Assembly (NCBI GenBank): GCA_946402705.1
Contig: CAMIXG010000006.1
Location: 1-64,000 of the forward strand
Length of the DNA: 64,000 bases
Source of the DNA: an uncultured Tissierellia bacterium
GTDB lineage: Bacteria > Bacillota > Clostridia > Tissierellales > Tissierellaceae
Reading direction: 5' to 3'
This document shows, one piece after another, positions 52,327 through 61,562 of the stretch. Under the pieces are notes generated by a model. The model saw nothing but the letters and a program-made list of their open reading frames with translations. It had not been told where the DNA came from and made no database searches. The translations under genes were made by a program, and so were the position numbers. Position 1 is the stretch's first letter. Every line of letters starts with the position of its first letter.

Positions 52327-52401
52327 TTGCTTTTTATTTTTTTATTTATATAATTAAATTATAAGTTTCATTTTACAGGATTATGTTTCACATTTTGAAA
52401 A
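52327..52401 (+). promoter_or_regulatory. Promoter and operator-like motifs upstream of eda-kdgK
   Basis: TTGCTT, 16 bases, TATAAT (52327-52354) on the plus strand, followed by GTTTCA at 52365 and again 20 bases on at 52385, the latter as GTTTC-ACATTTT-GAAAA, which touches the ribosome binding site. A repressor bound here would act as a roadblock. Confidence 0.55.
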
Positions 52402-52412
52402 AGGAGGATTTT

Positions 52413-53033
52413 ATGAAAAAATTATCAGTTTTAAATGCTATTAAAGAAACTGGAATTATAGCTGTCATTAGAGCAAATAACAGCTTAGAAGCCAAAAGCA
52501 TTTCGCTTGCCTGCATGAATGGTGGAATTAACTGCGTTGAAATTACTTTTACAGTTCCAGGAGCAGATGAGGTTATTAAATCTTTAAAAGAAGATTTTAA
52601 GGATTCTCTCTATGTTGGTGCTGGTACTGTTCTAGATAGCGAAACAGCTCGTATCGCCATTTTAGCTGGCGCTCAATACATAGTTAGCCCTGGCTTTAAT
52701 CTTGATACAGCTAAATTATGCAATCGATATCAAATTCCTTATCTTCCAGGCTGTTTCACCATTACTGAAATGATTCAAGCTATGGAAGCAGGTGCAGACA
52801 TAATCAAGTTATTCCCTGGTAGTGCTTTTGGCCCAAGTATTGTAAAGGCATTTAAAGGACCTCTACCACAACTAAATATCATGCCTACTGGTGGTGTGGA
52901 CATTGACAATGTTCAAGAGTGGTTTAAAAATGGAGTTATTGCTGTTGGAGTTGGTGGTGGACTTACTAAGGGTAATTCTGAAGAAATTACTGCTAAATCT
53001 AAAGAATTTATTGAAAAAATTAAATCAGTTTAA
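52413..53033 (+). CDS. eda: 2-keto-3-deoxy-6-phosphogluconate aldolase
   Basis: Class I aldolase that splits KDPG to pyruvate and glyceraldehyde-3-phosphate; many also cleave 4-hydroxy-2-oxoglutarate. The catalytic Glu (VEITFTVPG, about residue 44) and Schiff-base Lys (GADIIKLFPGS, about residue 133) are present. I start at the ATG seven bases after AAGGAGG, giving 206 residues; the frame from 52383 lies upstream of that site. First gene of a two-gene unit with kdgK. Confidence 0.94.
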   Translation: MKKLSVLNAIKETGIIAVIRANNSLEAKSISLACMNGGINCVEITFTVPGADEVIKSLKEDFKDSLYVGAGTVLDSETARIAILAGAQYIVSPGFNLDTAKLCNRYQIPYLPGCFTITEMIQAMEAGADIIKLFPGSAFGPSIVKAFKGPLPQLNIMPTGGVDIDNVQEWFKNGVIAVGVGGGLTKGNSEEITAKSKEFIEKIKSV

Positions 53034-53054
53034 TTCTATATTTGGAGGGATATT

Positions 53055-54077
53055 ATGAAAAAAGTTGTTACATTAGGTGAAATTATGTTAAGACTAATTC
53101 CACCTAGATTTGAAAGGTTTGTACAAGCCAAATCATTTGATGTTATTTATGGTGGAGGAGAGGCTAATGTTGCAGTTTCTTTAGCAAACTATGGTCTAGA
53201 TTCCTATTATGTTACTAAACTACCTGAAAATGAAATCGGTCAAGCTGCTATAAATGAACTCAGAAAATATGGGGTTAATACCGATTATATCTCTCGTGGT
53301 GGTGAGAGAATTGGTATATATTTTTCTGAAACTGGTGCTTCAATGAGGCCTTCTAAGGTTGTATATGATAGAGCCCATTCATCGATTTCAGATGCTGAGA
53401 TTGATGACTTTGATTTTGATGCTATATTTAAAGATGCCAACTGGTTTCATTTTTCTGGTATAACTCCAGCTCTTGGTACAAAAGCAGCTCTTCTTACTGA
53501 AGCAGCATTACAATCAGCTAAAAAACATGGAGTTACTGTATCAGTTGATTTAAATTATAGGAAAAATTTATGGACTCCTGAAGAAGCTCAAAAAACCATG
53601 ACAAAACTTATGCAATATGTTGATGTATGTATTGGAAATGAAGAAGATGCCCATCTAACTTTAGGCTTCAAACCTGGTAGCACAAATGTTACTTCTGGCG
53701 ACTTAGAATTAGCAGGTTATGAGCATATATTTAAAGATATGATGGACAAATTTGGCTTCAAATATGTAATAAGTTCACTAAGAAAATCTTATTCTGCCTC
53801 AGACAATGGATGGTCTGCTTGTGGATATGATGGCAATAACTTCTACCATACTAAAGATTATGATATTAGAATAGTTGATAGGGTTGGTGGTGGAGATTCA
53901 TTTGCATCTGGTGTTATCTATGGTCTTCTTAATGATAAAACTTTTGAAGATTCTTTAGAATTTGGTGTTGCTGCCTCTGCTCTAAAACATACAATCCATG
54001 GTGATTTTAATATGGTTACAGTAAAAGAAGTTGATACATTAGTTGCTGGTGACTCTTCTGGAAGAGTTCAGCGATAA
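53055..54077 (+). CDS. kdgK: 2-keto-3-deoxygluconate kinase
   Basis: PfkB-family sugar kinase. Start GEIMLRLIPPRFERFVQ, the sugar-binding GGGEANVAVSLA (residues 32-43) and the anion-hole motif RVGGGDSFASG (about 276-286) are intact. Length 340 residues. It makes KDPG, the substrate of the aldolase encoded 21 bases upstream. GGAGG precedes the ATG. Confidence 0.93.
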   Translation: MKKVVTLGEIMLRLIPPRFERFVQAKSFDVIYGGGEANVAVSLANYGLDSYYVTKLPENEIGQAAINELRKYGVNTDYISRGGERIGIYFSETGASMRPSKVVYDRAHSSISDAEIDDFDFDAIFKDANWFHFSGITPALGTKAALLTEAALQSAKKHGVTVSVDLNYRKNLWTPEEAQKTMTKLMQYVDVCIGNEEDAHLTLGFKPGSTNVTSGDLELAGYEHIFKDMMDKFGFKYVISSLRKSYSASDNGWSACGYDGNNFYHTKDYDIRIVDRVGGGDSFASGVIYGLLNDKTFEDSLEFGVAASALKHTIHGDFNMVTVKEVDTLVAGDSSGRVQR

Positions 54078-54130
54078 ACTTTGCTTCTCATAAAATAGCA
54101 GTTTTCCCAGCTGCTCATTTTTTTAATAAC

Positions 54131-54177
54131 ATAAATAAAACAAGGCACATCATTTTGAAGTGCCTTGTTTTATTTAT
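54131..54177. terminator. Bidirectional terminator after kdgK
   Basis: Perfect 18-base stem ATAAATAAAACAAGGCAC / GTGCCTTGTTTTATTTAT with an 11-base loop. Confidence 0.92.
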
Positions 54178-54196
54178 ATTAAATTTCACCATATAA

Positions 54197-55333
54197 TCAC
54201 TGGTGTGTGTTTTCATATATCTCATTAATTTCATCTATATATTTTCTCTCTACTTCTATTTCCACTTGATAGGGATAAGATTTTGCAAGCTTATTAAAGG
54301 CACTTAATTCCTCTGCTGCCTTATCAAAATCATCTTCTATAAGAAGATACACTCCATACATCAGCCTTTTTCTTTGTATATAATATTTTCCTGTGAGTTT
54401 AATATACTTTTTCACATCTTTTGTCATAAGTTTTTTAACTGCATATTTATTCATATCTAAAACTTCCAAAAACATTAAATCACATATTAATTCCTTTTTA
54501 TATAAATCGATTAAGTCTTCTCTAACTAATAACTTTTCTATTTCTTCTCTCACAAGGCTATATTCTCCCCTGTTCATGTTGTAATTTACATTAGCTATTA
54601 TTACACCATCCTTAAGGGCACTATTTTTATCAGCTTCTTTATACTCAAATAAAAATCTATCCATATCAGCCATACTTATGCCCTCAGTTAAATTTTTATT
54701 TATTTTAAGAGACTTCCAAAAATACAATCTGGTAGATTCATCTCTTAGTAAAACTTGATTTTTACCATCATTATTTATAGTCTTTGTAAAAGGTATTAAA
54801 TTTAAAAGACCCATAAATAGATTTAAAATACCAAAAAGATATATAGCTATGCCAAATCTGGCTCCACCTAGAATTATATAAACTATGGATATTATAAATA
54901 CCAAGATATTCATAATACCTCCACCTAAATTATATAATTTATAACTAAAATTATTCTCCGCATCTAAGTCTGGTGGATCTAGTAAACATTGTCCTCCAGT
55001 TCCTAAGATATTATAAACTCTAATTTTATAGTTTCCATTTGCTTTTATTAGTATAAACCTTCCAATCCTAAAAGATATAAATTTATAGCCTGTTAAAAGT
55101 CCAAATACCAAGTGGCCTCCCTCATGTATAACAATAGATAAAAATGCACCTAAATAGACTCCTATAAAAATTATAGCCATTCCCAATATTCCAGAATATC
55201 TACTAGTAGGAACTACTATATCTGTACTAGAGATTACATACCCTGAGATAAAACCTATGGCAAATAAGGCTATAAGTCCTAATCCTACATTTTTTATAAC
55301 TTTAAATATCTTCTTCAACTCCATCTCTCCCAT
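54197..55333 (-). CDS. M50-like (site-2 type) membrane metalloprotease
   Basis: Hydrophobic N-terminal half (about residues 10-200, six helices) with the zinc motif HEGGH (about residues 70-74) in a helix and, after two more helices, NLIPFTKTINNDG, which matches the NxxPxxxxDG second site of M50 proteases. A soluble helical domain with no known motif fills the last 170 residues. The substrate is unknown. Its start overlaps the yibE/F gene by about 30 bases in another frame; a later TTG (55318) is also possible, so the N-terminus is uncertain. Confidence 0.75.
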   Translation of the reverse strand: MGEMELKKIFKVIKNVGLGLIALFAIGFISGYVISSTDIVVPTSRYSGILGMAIIFIGVYLGAFLSIVIHEGGHLVFGLLTGYKFISFRIGRFILIKANGNYKIRVYNILGTGGQCLLDPPDLDAENNFSYKLYNLGGGIMNILVFIISIVYIILGGARFGIAIYLFGILNLFMGLLNLIPFTKTINNDGKNQVLLRDESTRLYFWKSLKINKNLTEGISMADMDRFLFEYKEADKNSALKDGVIIANVNYNMNRGEYSLVREEIEKLLVREDLIDLYKKELICDLMFLEVLDMNKYAVKKLMTKDVKKYIKLTGKYYIQRKRLMYGVYLLIEDDFDKAAEELSAFNKLAKSYPYQVEIEVERKYIDEINEIYENTHQ

Positions 55334-56420
55334 TTAATCTCTCTATTAAAAAACTTGCTACAAGTGAAGTTATAGGTATTGTTAGTATAAGCCCTATACT
55401 TCCTGATACTGATCTGACTATCTCTGTAGCCACCTTATCTAAGTTTATAACTTCCATCATAGTTCCACCATAGGCTAAGAATAATAAGAGCATGGGAATT
55501 GAAGAGCCTGTATAGGCAAGTATCAATGTATTTACCATGGTTCCCATTATATCCTTTCCAACATTCATACCTGATTTGAATAACTCCTTCATAGTCAAAC
55601 TATTATTTGCACTATATATTTCATCTATTGAAGAGGCTATGGACATACCCACATCCATAACTGCTCCTAAGGTTCCAAGGATTATCCCTGAAAATAGAAG
55701 ATGCTGAAGATTAAACTTTATACCTTGCGGAATATATAGGAGCATGGTTACATCTTCTGCACTAAGCCCAGTTAGCTTTGTAGACTTTCCTACAAAAAAA
55801 GCTATTAACCCTGCTATTACAACCCCTGATGATGTCCCAACTATGGCTGCCAAACTTTTATTAGTAAAACCAGTTATTATAAGTATGGTCATTATTGTAA
55901 CTCCAACTGAAACTATTATAGACAATAAAATTGGACTATGTCCCTTTAACATACCAGGAAGCAGTATATAGACAACTGCCATTATTGTCAGCCCCAAAGA
56001 TACTATGGCCCTAATCCCTTGCCTTCCTCCAATTAAAACTACCAGAGCAACAAATAAAAATACTAACACCTTAATACTATCTATTCTGTAGTAATCTGAT
56101 ATATATACTTCCTCTAGACCTGTTACCTTGCTAGTTTCTATTATAACAGCTACACTATCTCCAACTCTTACATTTATATTGTAGGCTGTATTATCTCCAA
56201 GTGTATTTTTTACTATGTACTCCTTACCTTTTTTTACACCTGATAAAATCTTTATTTTTACTTCTTGTGTATAATCATAAAAGTCATCATCTGCCTTTTG
56301 TGGTTCTTTTACCTCCAAAACTTTGGCTTTTTCTGTCTTATATATTATATTATCCTCTGCCCTAACTATATTTGGAACTAATATTAAAATTCCAAGTATT
56401 ATTAACATTATTTTCTTCAT
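55302..56420 (-). CDS. YibE/F-family membrane protein
   Basis: Signal peptide (residues 1-21, cut after VRAE is plausible), an extracytoplasmic beta domain (22-115), then seven to eight membrane helices with VALVVLIGGRQGIRAI and the GMSIASSIDEI stretch of the YibE/F family. The function of the family is unknown. Length 372 residues. Coupled to the M50-like gene. Confidence 0.88.
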   Translation of the reverse strand: MKKIMLIILGILILVPNIVRAEDNIIYKTEKAKVLEVKEPQKADDDFYDYTQEVKIKILSGVKKGKEYIVKNTLGDNTAYNINVRVGDSVAVIIETSKVTGLEEVYISDYYRIDSIKVLVFLFVALVVLIGGRQGIRAIVSLGLTIMAVVYILLPGMLKGHSPILLSIIVSVGVTIMTILIITGFTNKSLAAIVGTSSGVVIAGLIAFFVGKSTKLTGLSAEDVTMLLYIPQGIKFNLQHLLFSGIILGTLGAVMDVGMSIASSIDEIYSANNSLTMKELFKSGMNVGKDIMGTMVNTLILAYTGSSIPMLLLFLAYGGTMMEVINLDKVATEIVRSVSGSIGLILTIPITSLVASFLIERLNGRDGVEEDI

Positions 56421-56555
56421 TTCTTCACCTCACAATTTTATATTATACTATAACTTAAAGTTTTTCTTAATTAATTATTAATTATTCATTAGTTATGATA
56501 AAACTGTATTTAGGATAGTTTTAATTGGGTATTTGTTAGAGAAGGAGGTATTCTT

Positions 56556-58520
56556 ATGGATAATAAAAATAAAAACAAAAATCAAAAGCCATTAATGTTT
56601 TACTATATGGCATCACTAATTGTACTTATAATTTTGAACTTCACCCTATTTCCACTACTGACAAAACCCACAGTAGAAGAAGTTAGCTATAGTGCTTTTA
56701 TTAAGTACCTAGATGAAGGAAAAATTACTAGAGCTGAAATAACAGATACACAGATCTACTTTACCTTAAAGGATGGTAAAGAGGAAACTCAGACAGAAGA
56801 AAAAGATGAAACACTTGATATACTTTCACCAAACAATAAAAAAGAAACTGTAAAAGTTGCAAATCTTATACCAGATTTAAAGCTTACAGATAGATTAATT
56901 GAAAAAAATATCGATTTTGGAAAAGTTCAGCCAAAAGAACTTAGTCCCATTATGAAATTCGTCTTTAACTGGATACTACCAATATTCTTCTTTATATTAA
57001 TCGGTCAGCTAATTAGTAAACTTCTATTTAGCAAGATAAGTGGTAAAAACTCTATGAGTTTTGGTCAAACTGATGCAAAGGTTTATGTACCTTCTGAATC
57101 TGGAATATCCTTTAATGATGTTGCAGGACAAGATGAGGCAAAAGAGGCCTTATCTGAAATAGTAGACTTCCTACATGACCCTGCAAAATATACAAAGGTT
57201 GGAGCAGTTATGCCAAAAGGAGCCCTTTTAGTTGGACCTCCCGGAACTGGTAAAACTCTTTTAGCCCGTGCAGTTGCAGGTGAAGCGAATGTACCATTTT
57301 TCTCAATAGCAGGTTCTGAATTTGTAGAAATGTTTGTTGGTAGAGGAGCCGCTAGGGTTAGGGATTTATTCAAACAAGCAAATGAAAAAGCCCCTTGTAT
57401 AGTATTTATAGATGAAATAGATACTATTGGTAAAAAAAGAGGTGGCTCTGTAAACGGTAATGATGAAAGAGAACAAACTTTAAATCAGCTTTTAACAGAA
57501 ATGGATGGTTTTGATGGTGGTAAGGGAGTTGTAATCCTAGCTGCTACAAATAGACCTGACTCCTTAGATGAAGCCCTACTTAGACCTGGTAGGTTTGATA
57601 GAAGAGTACCAGTTGAGCTTCCAGATTTAAAAGGTAGAGAGGCAATTTTACAAGTTCACTCTAAAAAAGTCAGCATAGCTGATGATATTGACTATAACCT
57701 AGTTGCAAGAGCTACTGCGGGTGCTTCTGGTGCTGAACTTGCCAATATTATAAATGAAGCTGCCCTAAAGGCAGTTAGGGAAGGCAGAGATATGGTGCTT
57801 CAAGCAGACCTTGAAGAGTCTGTAGAAGTTGTAATAGCAGGTTACCAAAGAAAAAATTCTGTTATATCTGATTATGAGAAAAAGGTTATTGCCTATCATG
57901 AAATAGGTCATGCCTTAGTTGCAGCCCTTCAAACAGAATCTGCACCAGTTCATAAGATAACTATAATACCTAGGACATCAGGCGCTCTAGGCTATACTAT
58001 GCAAATAGCAGAGGATGAAAAAGTTTTAATGACTAGGGAAGAAGCCTTTAATAAAATAACTACCTTTACAGGTGGTCGTGCAGCTGAAGAGTTAATCTTT
58101 AAAACTCCAACATCTGGAGCTTCTAATGATATAGAACAAGCTACTAAGTTAGCCAAGGCCATGGTTACTAGATATGGTATGAGTCCAGAATTTGGTATGG
58201 TGGCACTTGAAAATGTTAGCAACCAATATCTAGGTGGCGATAGTGCCCTAGCATGTTCTCCTGAAACTTCTACTAAGATAGATATAGAAGTACAAAAGAT
58301 TATAAATTCAGCCTATGAAAAGGCTGCTGGAATCTTGCAGGAGAATGTAAACTCCCTTCATAAGTTATCAGAGTTCTTACTAAAAGAAGAAACTATAACA
58401 GGAGAACAATTTATGGAGATTTTAAATAAGGAAAGAAATATAACGACTCCAAAAAAAGATGAAAATGATGACACACATGGAAAAGTAGAAATTATAGAAA
58501 CTGATGAAGATAGTATGTAG
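56556..58520 (+). CDS. ftsH: FtsH-type ATP-dependent zinc metalloprotease
   Basis: Membrane AAA+ protease. Two membrane helices (about 15-37 and 135-155) flank an extracytoplasmic domain; the AAA core has Walker A GPPGTGKT at 227-234, Walker B IVFIDEID and arginine fingers RPGRFDRR; the zinc site is HEIGH at 448-452, where the usual form is HEAGH. The pore loop is FVGRGA instead of FVGVGA or FVGMGA. The gene is not next to tilS/hpt as in Bacillus, and these variants suggest a second, divergent FtsH. GGAGG precedes the ATG. It begins a three-gene unit. Confidence 0.94.
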   Translation: MDNKNKNKNQKPLMFYYMASLIVLIILNFTLFPLLTKPTVEEVSYSAFIKYLDEGKITRAEITDTQIYFTLKDGKEETQTEEKDETLDILSPNNKKETVKVANLIPDLKLTDRLIEKNIDFGKVQPKELSPIMKFVFNWILPIFFFILIGQLISKLLFSKISGKNSMSFGQTDAKVYVPSESGISFNDVAGQDEAKEALSEIVDFLHDPAKYTKVGAVMPKGALLVGPPGTGKTLLARAVAGEANVPFFSIAGSEFVEMFVGRGAARVRDLFKQANEKAPCIVFIDEIDTIGKKRGGSVNGNDEREQTLNQLLTEMDGFDGGKGVVILAATNRPDSLDEALLRPGRFDRRVPVELPDLKGREAILQVHSKKVSIADDIDYNLVARATAGASGAELANIINEAALKAVREGRDMVLQADLEESVEVVIAGYQRKNSVISDYEKKVIAYHEIGHALVAALQTESAPVHKITIIPRTSGALGYTMQIAEDEKVLMTREEAFNKITTFTGGRAAEELIFKTPTSGASNDIEQATKLAKAMVTRYGMSPEFGMVALENVSNQYLGGDSALACSPETSTKIDIEVQKIINSAYEKAAGILQENVNSLHKLSEFLLKEETITGEQFMEILNKERNITTPKKDENDDTHGKVEIIETDEDSM

Positions 58521-58529
58521 GAGGTTTGT

Positions 58530-59285
58530 ATGGATATATTCTTAATTTTTTTATACTTTATAATATATAGTTTCATAGGCTGGGTTTTAGAAACTATATA
58601 TTGTTCAGTACTCCAGAAAAAATTTGTCTATCGTGGATTTTTATATGGCCCCATATGTCCTATATATGGATTTGGAGCCCTAATAGTACTACTCAGTCTA
58701 TATCAATTCCGATCTTATCCATTATTGGTCTTTGTACTGGGAGTGCTACTAACTAGCACTCTTGAGTACATAACATCCTATGTATTAGAGCTTGTCTTTA
58801 ATATGAAATGGTGGGATTATTCTAAGAAAAAATATAATATAGCTGGTAGAGTTTGTTTACTTAATTCCACTTTATTTGGGAGTTTGTGTCTAGTACTTGT
58901 CTACATAGTTCATCCCTATATATCCGATAATGTGGAAATATTTTCGGATATGGCAATACAAGTAACTGCTTCCATATTATTTGTTACAATACTGATAGAC
59001 TTTGCCTTAACTCTAGCCAATCTCTTAAAGTTGAAATCAAGATTTGCATCTCTTGAAACTAAGCTTTCTGCTATGATTGAGAAACCTCAAAGTCTTAGAG
59101 ATACTACAAAGGCCTACATGGATTCACAAAAAGAGTTTTACAGTCAGGCAATTGAATCAATCTTTGGATTTAAACCTAATTTTTCAACTAGGAGATTCTT
59201 AAACTCCTATCCAAATTTAAATTCTATTAAAAATCCAAAATCTATTCAGAAAATGAAGGAGTATTTGGAGAATAGGAAAAAATAA
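58530..59285 (+). CDS. ABC_trans_CmpB-family membrane protein
   Basis: 251 residues: four or five helices with FIGWVLETIYCS, GFLYGPICPIYGFGA and WWDYSKKKYNIAGRVCL, the marks of the PF06541 (CmpB, 'putative ABC transporter permease') family, followed by a soluble tail. No ATPase partner is nearby and the family function is not established. Nine bases after ftsH, so cotranscribed. Confidence 0.85.
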   Translation: MDIFLIFLYFIIYSFIGWVLETIYCSVLQKKFVYRGFLYGPICPIYGFGALIVLLSLYQFRSYPLLVFVLGVLLTSTLEYITSYVLELVFNMKWWDYSKKKYNIAGRVCLLNSTLFGSLCLVLVYIVHPYISDNVEIFSDMAIQVTASILFVTILIDFALTLANLLKLKSRFASLETKLSAMIEKPQSLRDTTKAYMDSQKEFYSQAIESIFGFKPNFSTRRFLNSYPNLNSIKNPKSIQKMKEYLENRKK

Positions 59286-59350
59286 TTTTATTGAAATCTC
59301 ATAGGTTTTAAATTAAACTATATTTAAAACTTATGTATTCGGAGGATTTT

Positions 59351-59839
59351 ATGAATGATCATGATAAGGATATCAAGGTTGGATTTGTTGGAATGCGTGC
59401 TATAAAAACAGTACTCTCTGTTTTTATATGTTTTATAATCTCTTATTTTAGAGATGCATCTCCTTTTTATTCTGCCATAGCAGCAGTAGTATCCATGAAA
59501 GAAGACCATGAAACCGGTCTAACAGAAGGGAAAACCAGATTAAAAGGCACAATAATTGGTGGTATCTATGGACTTATTTGCTTACTATTCATAGATTATG
59601 TGGATTTTATTAATACTAATATATATTTAGAATTTCTGGTTTTTAGTTTATTCTTGATACCTATTATATATAGTAACTTAAAAATTAAATCTTCAGGGTC
59701 AGTATCACTTAGTTGTATAGTATTTCTAAGTATAGTGGTATCAGATAAGGCAGTATCACCCTACATAAGAGTTTATGAAAGAACCTTAGAAACTTTTATT
59801 GGTGTAATCGTTTCAGTTTTAATAAATATAATCCTATAG
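59351..59839 (+). CDS. Aromatic acid exporter-like (ArAE/FUSC) membrane protein
   Basis: 162 residues, with four to five helices and the start MRAIKTVLSVFICFIISYFR typical of ArAE_1 proteins, but without the long soluble C-terminal domain of the full exporters. The start is ATG 59351 after GGAGG. Third gene after ftsH; ends at a terminator. Confidence 0.78.
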   Translation: MNDHDKDIKVGFVGMRAIKTVLSVFICFIISYFRDASPFYSAIAAVVSMKEDHETGLTEGKTRLKGTIIGGIYGLICLLFIDYVDFINTNIYLEFLVFSLFLIPIIYSNLKIKSSGSVSLSCIVFLSIVVSDKAVSPYIRVYERTLETFIGVIVSVLINIIL

Positions 59840-59869
59840 AAGCTAAATAGTTTAAACTATTTAGCTTCT
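59838..59869 (+). terminator. Terminator of the ftsH unit
   Basis: Perfect 32-base palindrome, AGAAGCTAAATAGTTT plus its reverse complement, followed by TTTTATTT. Confidence 0.9.
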
Positions 59870-59966
59870 TTTTATTTAAAATAATTTTCCCTATTTTCCA
59901 ATATTTGTAGCAAAACTTTCCATTTATTGCTAAAATAGTATATAGAATATTTTAAGGAGGAGTTTT

Positions 59967-61139
59967 ATGAAAAAAATAGTATCATCATTGGTTTTAATCA
60001 GCTTTTTGTCTATTAGTATAAAATCCTTTGCCTATCCCATGGACATTAATAATCATTGGGCAAAAAATCAGATTTTAGAATTAACTAATGAAAATATTAT
60101 GCGCTATAGTTCAAATAAATTTAGACCTGAGGACTACATAACCAGAGCAGAACTTACAAATGCTATAAATAATACATTTGGTTTTACAGAAACTGCCAAT
60201 ATCAATTTTAAGGATGTATCAAATAAATCCTGGTACTATAATGACATAAAAAAAGCTATTAAGGCCAATTATATAGAAGGTTACCAAGATGGAACAATGA
60301 GACCTAATAATACAGTTTCAAGAGAAGAAGCTGCTAAATTTATTGCACTGGCATGTGATCTTGACCATGACCTACCTAGCTCTCTTAGCAAGTTTAAGGA
60401 TTCTAGGGACATATCAAACTGGGCAATAGTTTATGTAAGTCTCTTAAATGAAGCTGGATATATGAGTGGCCATGATGATGGAACTTTTAAACCAAAACAG
60501 CCTATGCGCCGTGGTGAAATAGCAGCTATTTTGTCTAAAATTAGATTAGATACTCAAGATAAAATCTACCATGACATCTATGATTTTGGTGGAGATAATG
60601 TTTATACAGTTCAAACTGGATACTTTTCAAACTATAATACAGCCTTGGAAATGACTAATTACTTAATCCTAAATGGTTTTGAAGATAGCTATATCAATAA
60701 TAGTAAAATTCCTAATATGTATGCTGTTTTAGTATGCCCAAGTATCTTAAACTTAAAGGATGCCCAGGCTTTACAAAGTGATTTGAAAGAACTAGGTCTT
60801 GATTCCTTTGTAACTAAGGACTTTAGTCTATCAACAAATATTTGTACACCTAATAAGGAGAAAACTTCTACAAAGCCTATAAATAATAGTGAAAACTTCT
60901 CTGTTCAAGTTGGGATATTTTCAACACTCTCTTCTGCAAAACAGATAAAGACTGCCCTACAATCAAAAGGTTTTACTAATACATATATTTTAAAGTTTAA
61001 CCATGATAAAAACTACTATGTTATGGCAAAATCAAATATAAGTAAAGCTGAGGGGAATAAGCTAAAAAAATCCCTTGAAAATGCAGGCTATGAAGGTTTT
61101 GTAACCAACAAAACTCTAAGTAATATAACTATATATTAA
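59967..61139 (+). CDS. Wall-associated protein with SLH and two SPOR domains
   Basis: Signal peptide (residues 1-22, cut after SFA), three SLH repeats (about 25-70, 75-125 and 135-185, with NHWAKNQI, YYNDIKKAI and WAIVYVSLLN) that bind pyruvylated wall polymer, then two SPOR domains (about 200-280 and 310-385) of the kind that bind denuded glycan strands. There is no catalytic domain. SPOR domains mark septal or remodelling sites, so it may place something at the division site. Length 390 residues. AAGGAGGAG precedes the ATG. Confidence 0.88.
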   Translation: MKKIVSSLVLISFLSISIKSFAYPMDINNHWAKNQILELTNENIMRYSSNKFRPEDYITRAELTNAINNTFGFTETANINFKDVSNKSWYYNDIKKAIKANYIEGYQDGTMRPNNTVSREEAAKFIALACDLDHDLPSSLSKFKDSRDISNWAIVYVSLLNEAGYMSGHDDGTFKPKQPMRRGEIAAILSKIRLDTQDKIYHDIYDFGGDNVYTVQTGYFSNYNTALEMTNYLILNGFEDSYINNSKIPNMYAVLVCPSILNLKDAQALQSDLKELGLDSFVTKDFSLSTNICTPNKEKTSTKPINNSENFSVQVGIFSTLSSAKQIKTALQSKGFTNTYILKFNHDKNYYVMAKSNISKAEGNKLKKSLENAGYEGFVTNKTLSNITIY

Positions 61140-61169
61140 AAAAGCTGATAACCTAGGTTATCAGCTTTT
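61140..61169. terminator. Bidirectional terminator
   Basis: Perfect 30-base palindrome starting AAAAGCTGATAACC, overlapping the stop of the nifU-like gene. Confidence 0.9.
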
Positions 61170-61538
61170 ATTATCTTCATAATTATCAATAGCTTCATTC
61201 AAAGTCTTAACTCCTAAAACTGAACAATGTAATTTGTTAGTAGGTAGCCCTCCTAGAGCATCTGTTAAGTCTTTCTCTGTGATTTTTCTAGCCTCTTCTA
61301 TACTAAGTCCCTTTACCATCTCTGTTAACATACTGCTTGTAGCTATCGCTGCTGTACATCCAAAGACTAGAAATTTTACATCTTCTATTACCCCATCTTC
61401 TATTTTTAAATACAAGGTAAGGGAATCTCCACACTTTATATCTCCATAGACCGCATAACCTGATGGTTCTTTCATGCTTCCTATATTTCTAGGTGCCATA
61501 AAATGATCAATCACTGTCATTGTATATTGAGAATCCAC
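61161..61538 (-). CDS. nifU: IscU/NifU-type Fe-S cluster scaffold
   Basis: 125 residues. The three cluster cysteines are Cys36 (IKCGD), Cys61 (FGCTA) and Cys105 (LHCSVLG), with Asp38 and His104, the normal IscU set. No cysteine desulfurase lies beside it here. The start is GTG, seven bases after AGGAAG. A clostridial short form lacking the NifU C-terminal domain. Confidence 0.94.
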   Translation of the reverse strand: MDSQYTMTVIDHFMAPRNIGSMKEPSGYAVYGDIKCGDSLTLYLKIEDGVIEDVKFLVFGCTAAIATSSMLTEMVKGLSIEEARKITEKDLTDALGGLPTNKLHCSVLGVKTLNEAIDNYEDNKS

Positions 61539-61562
61539 AAAATCACTTCCTATTATAATTAA

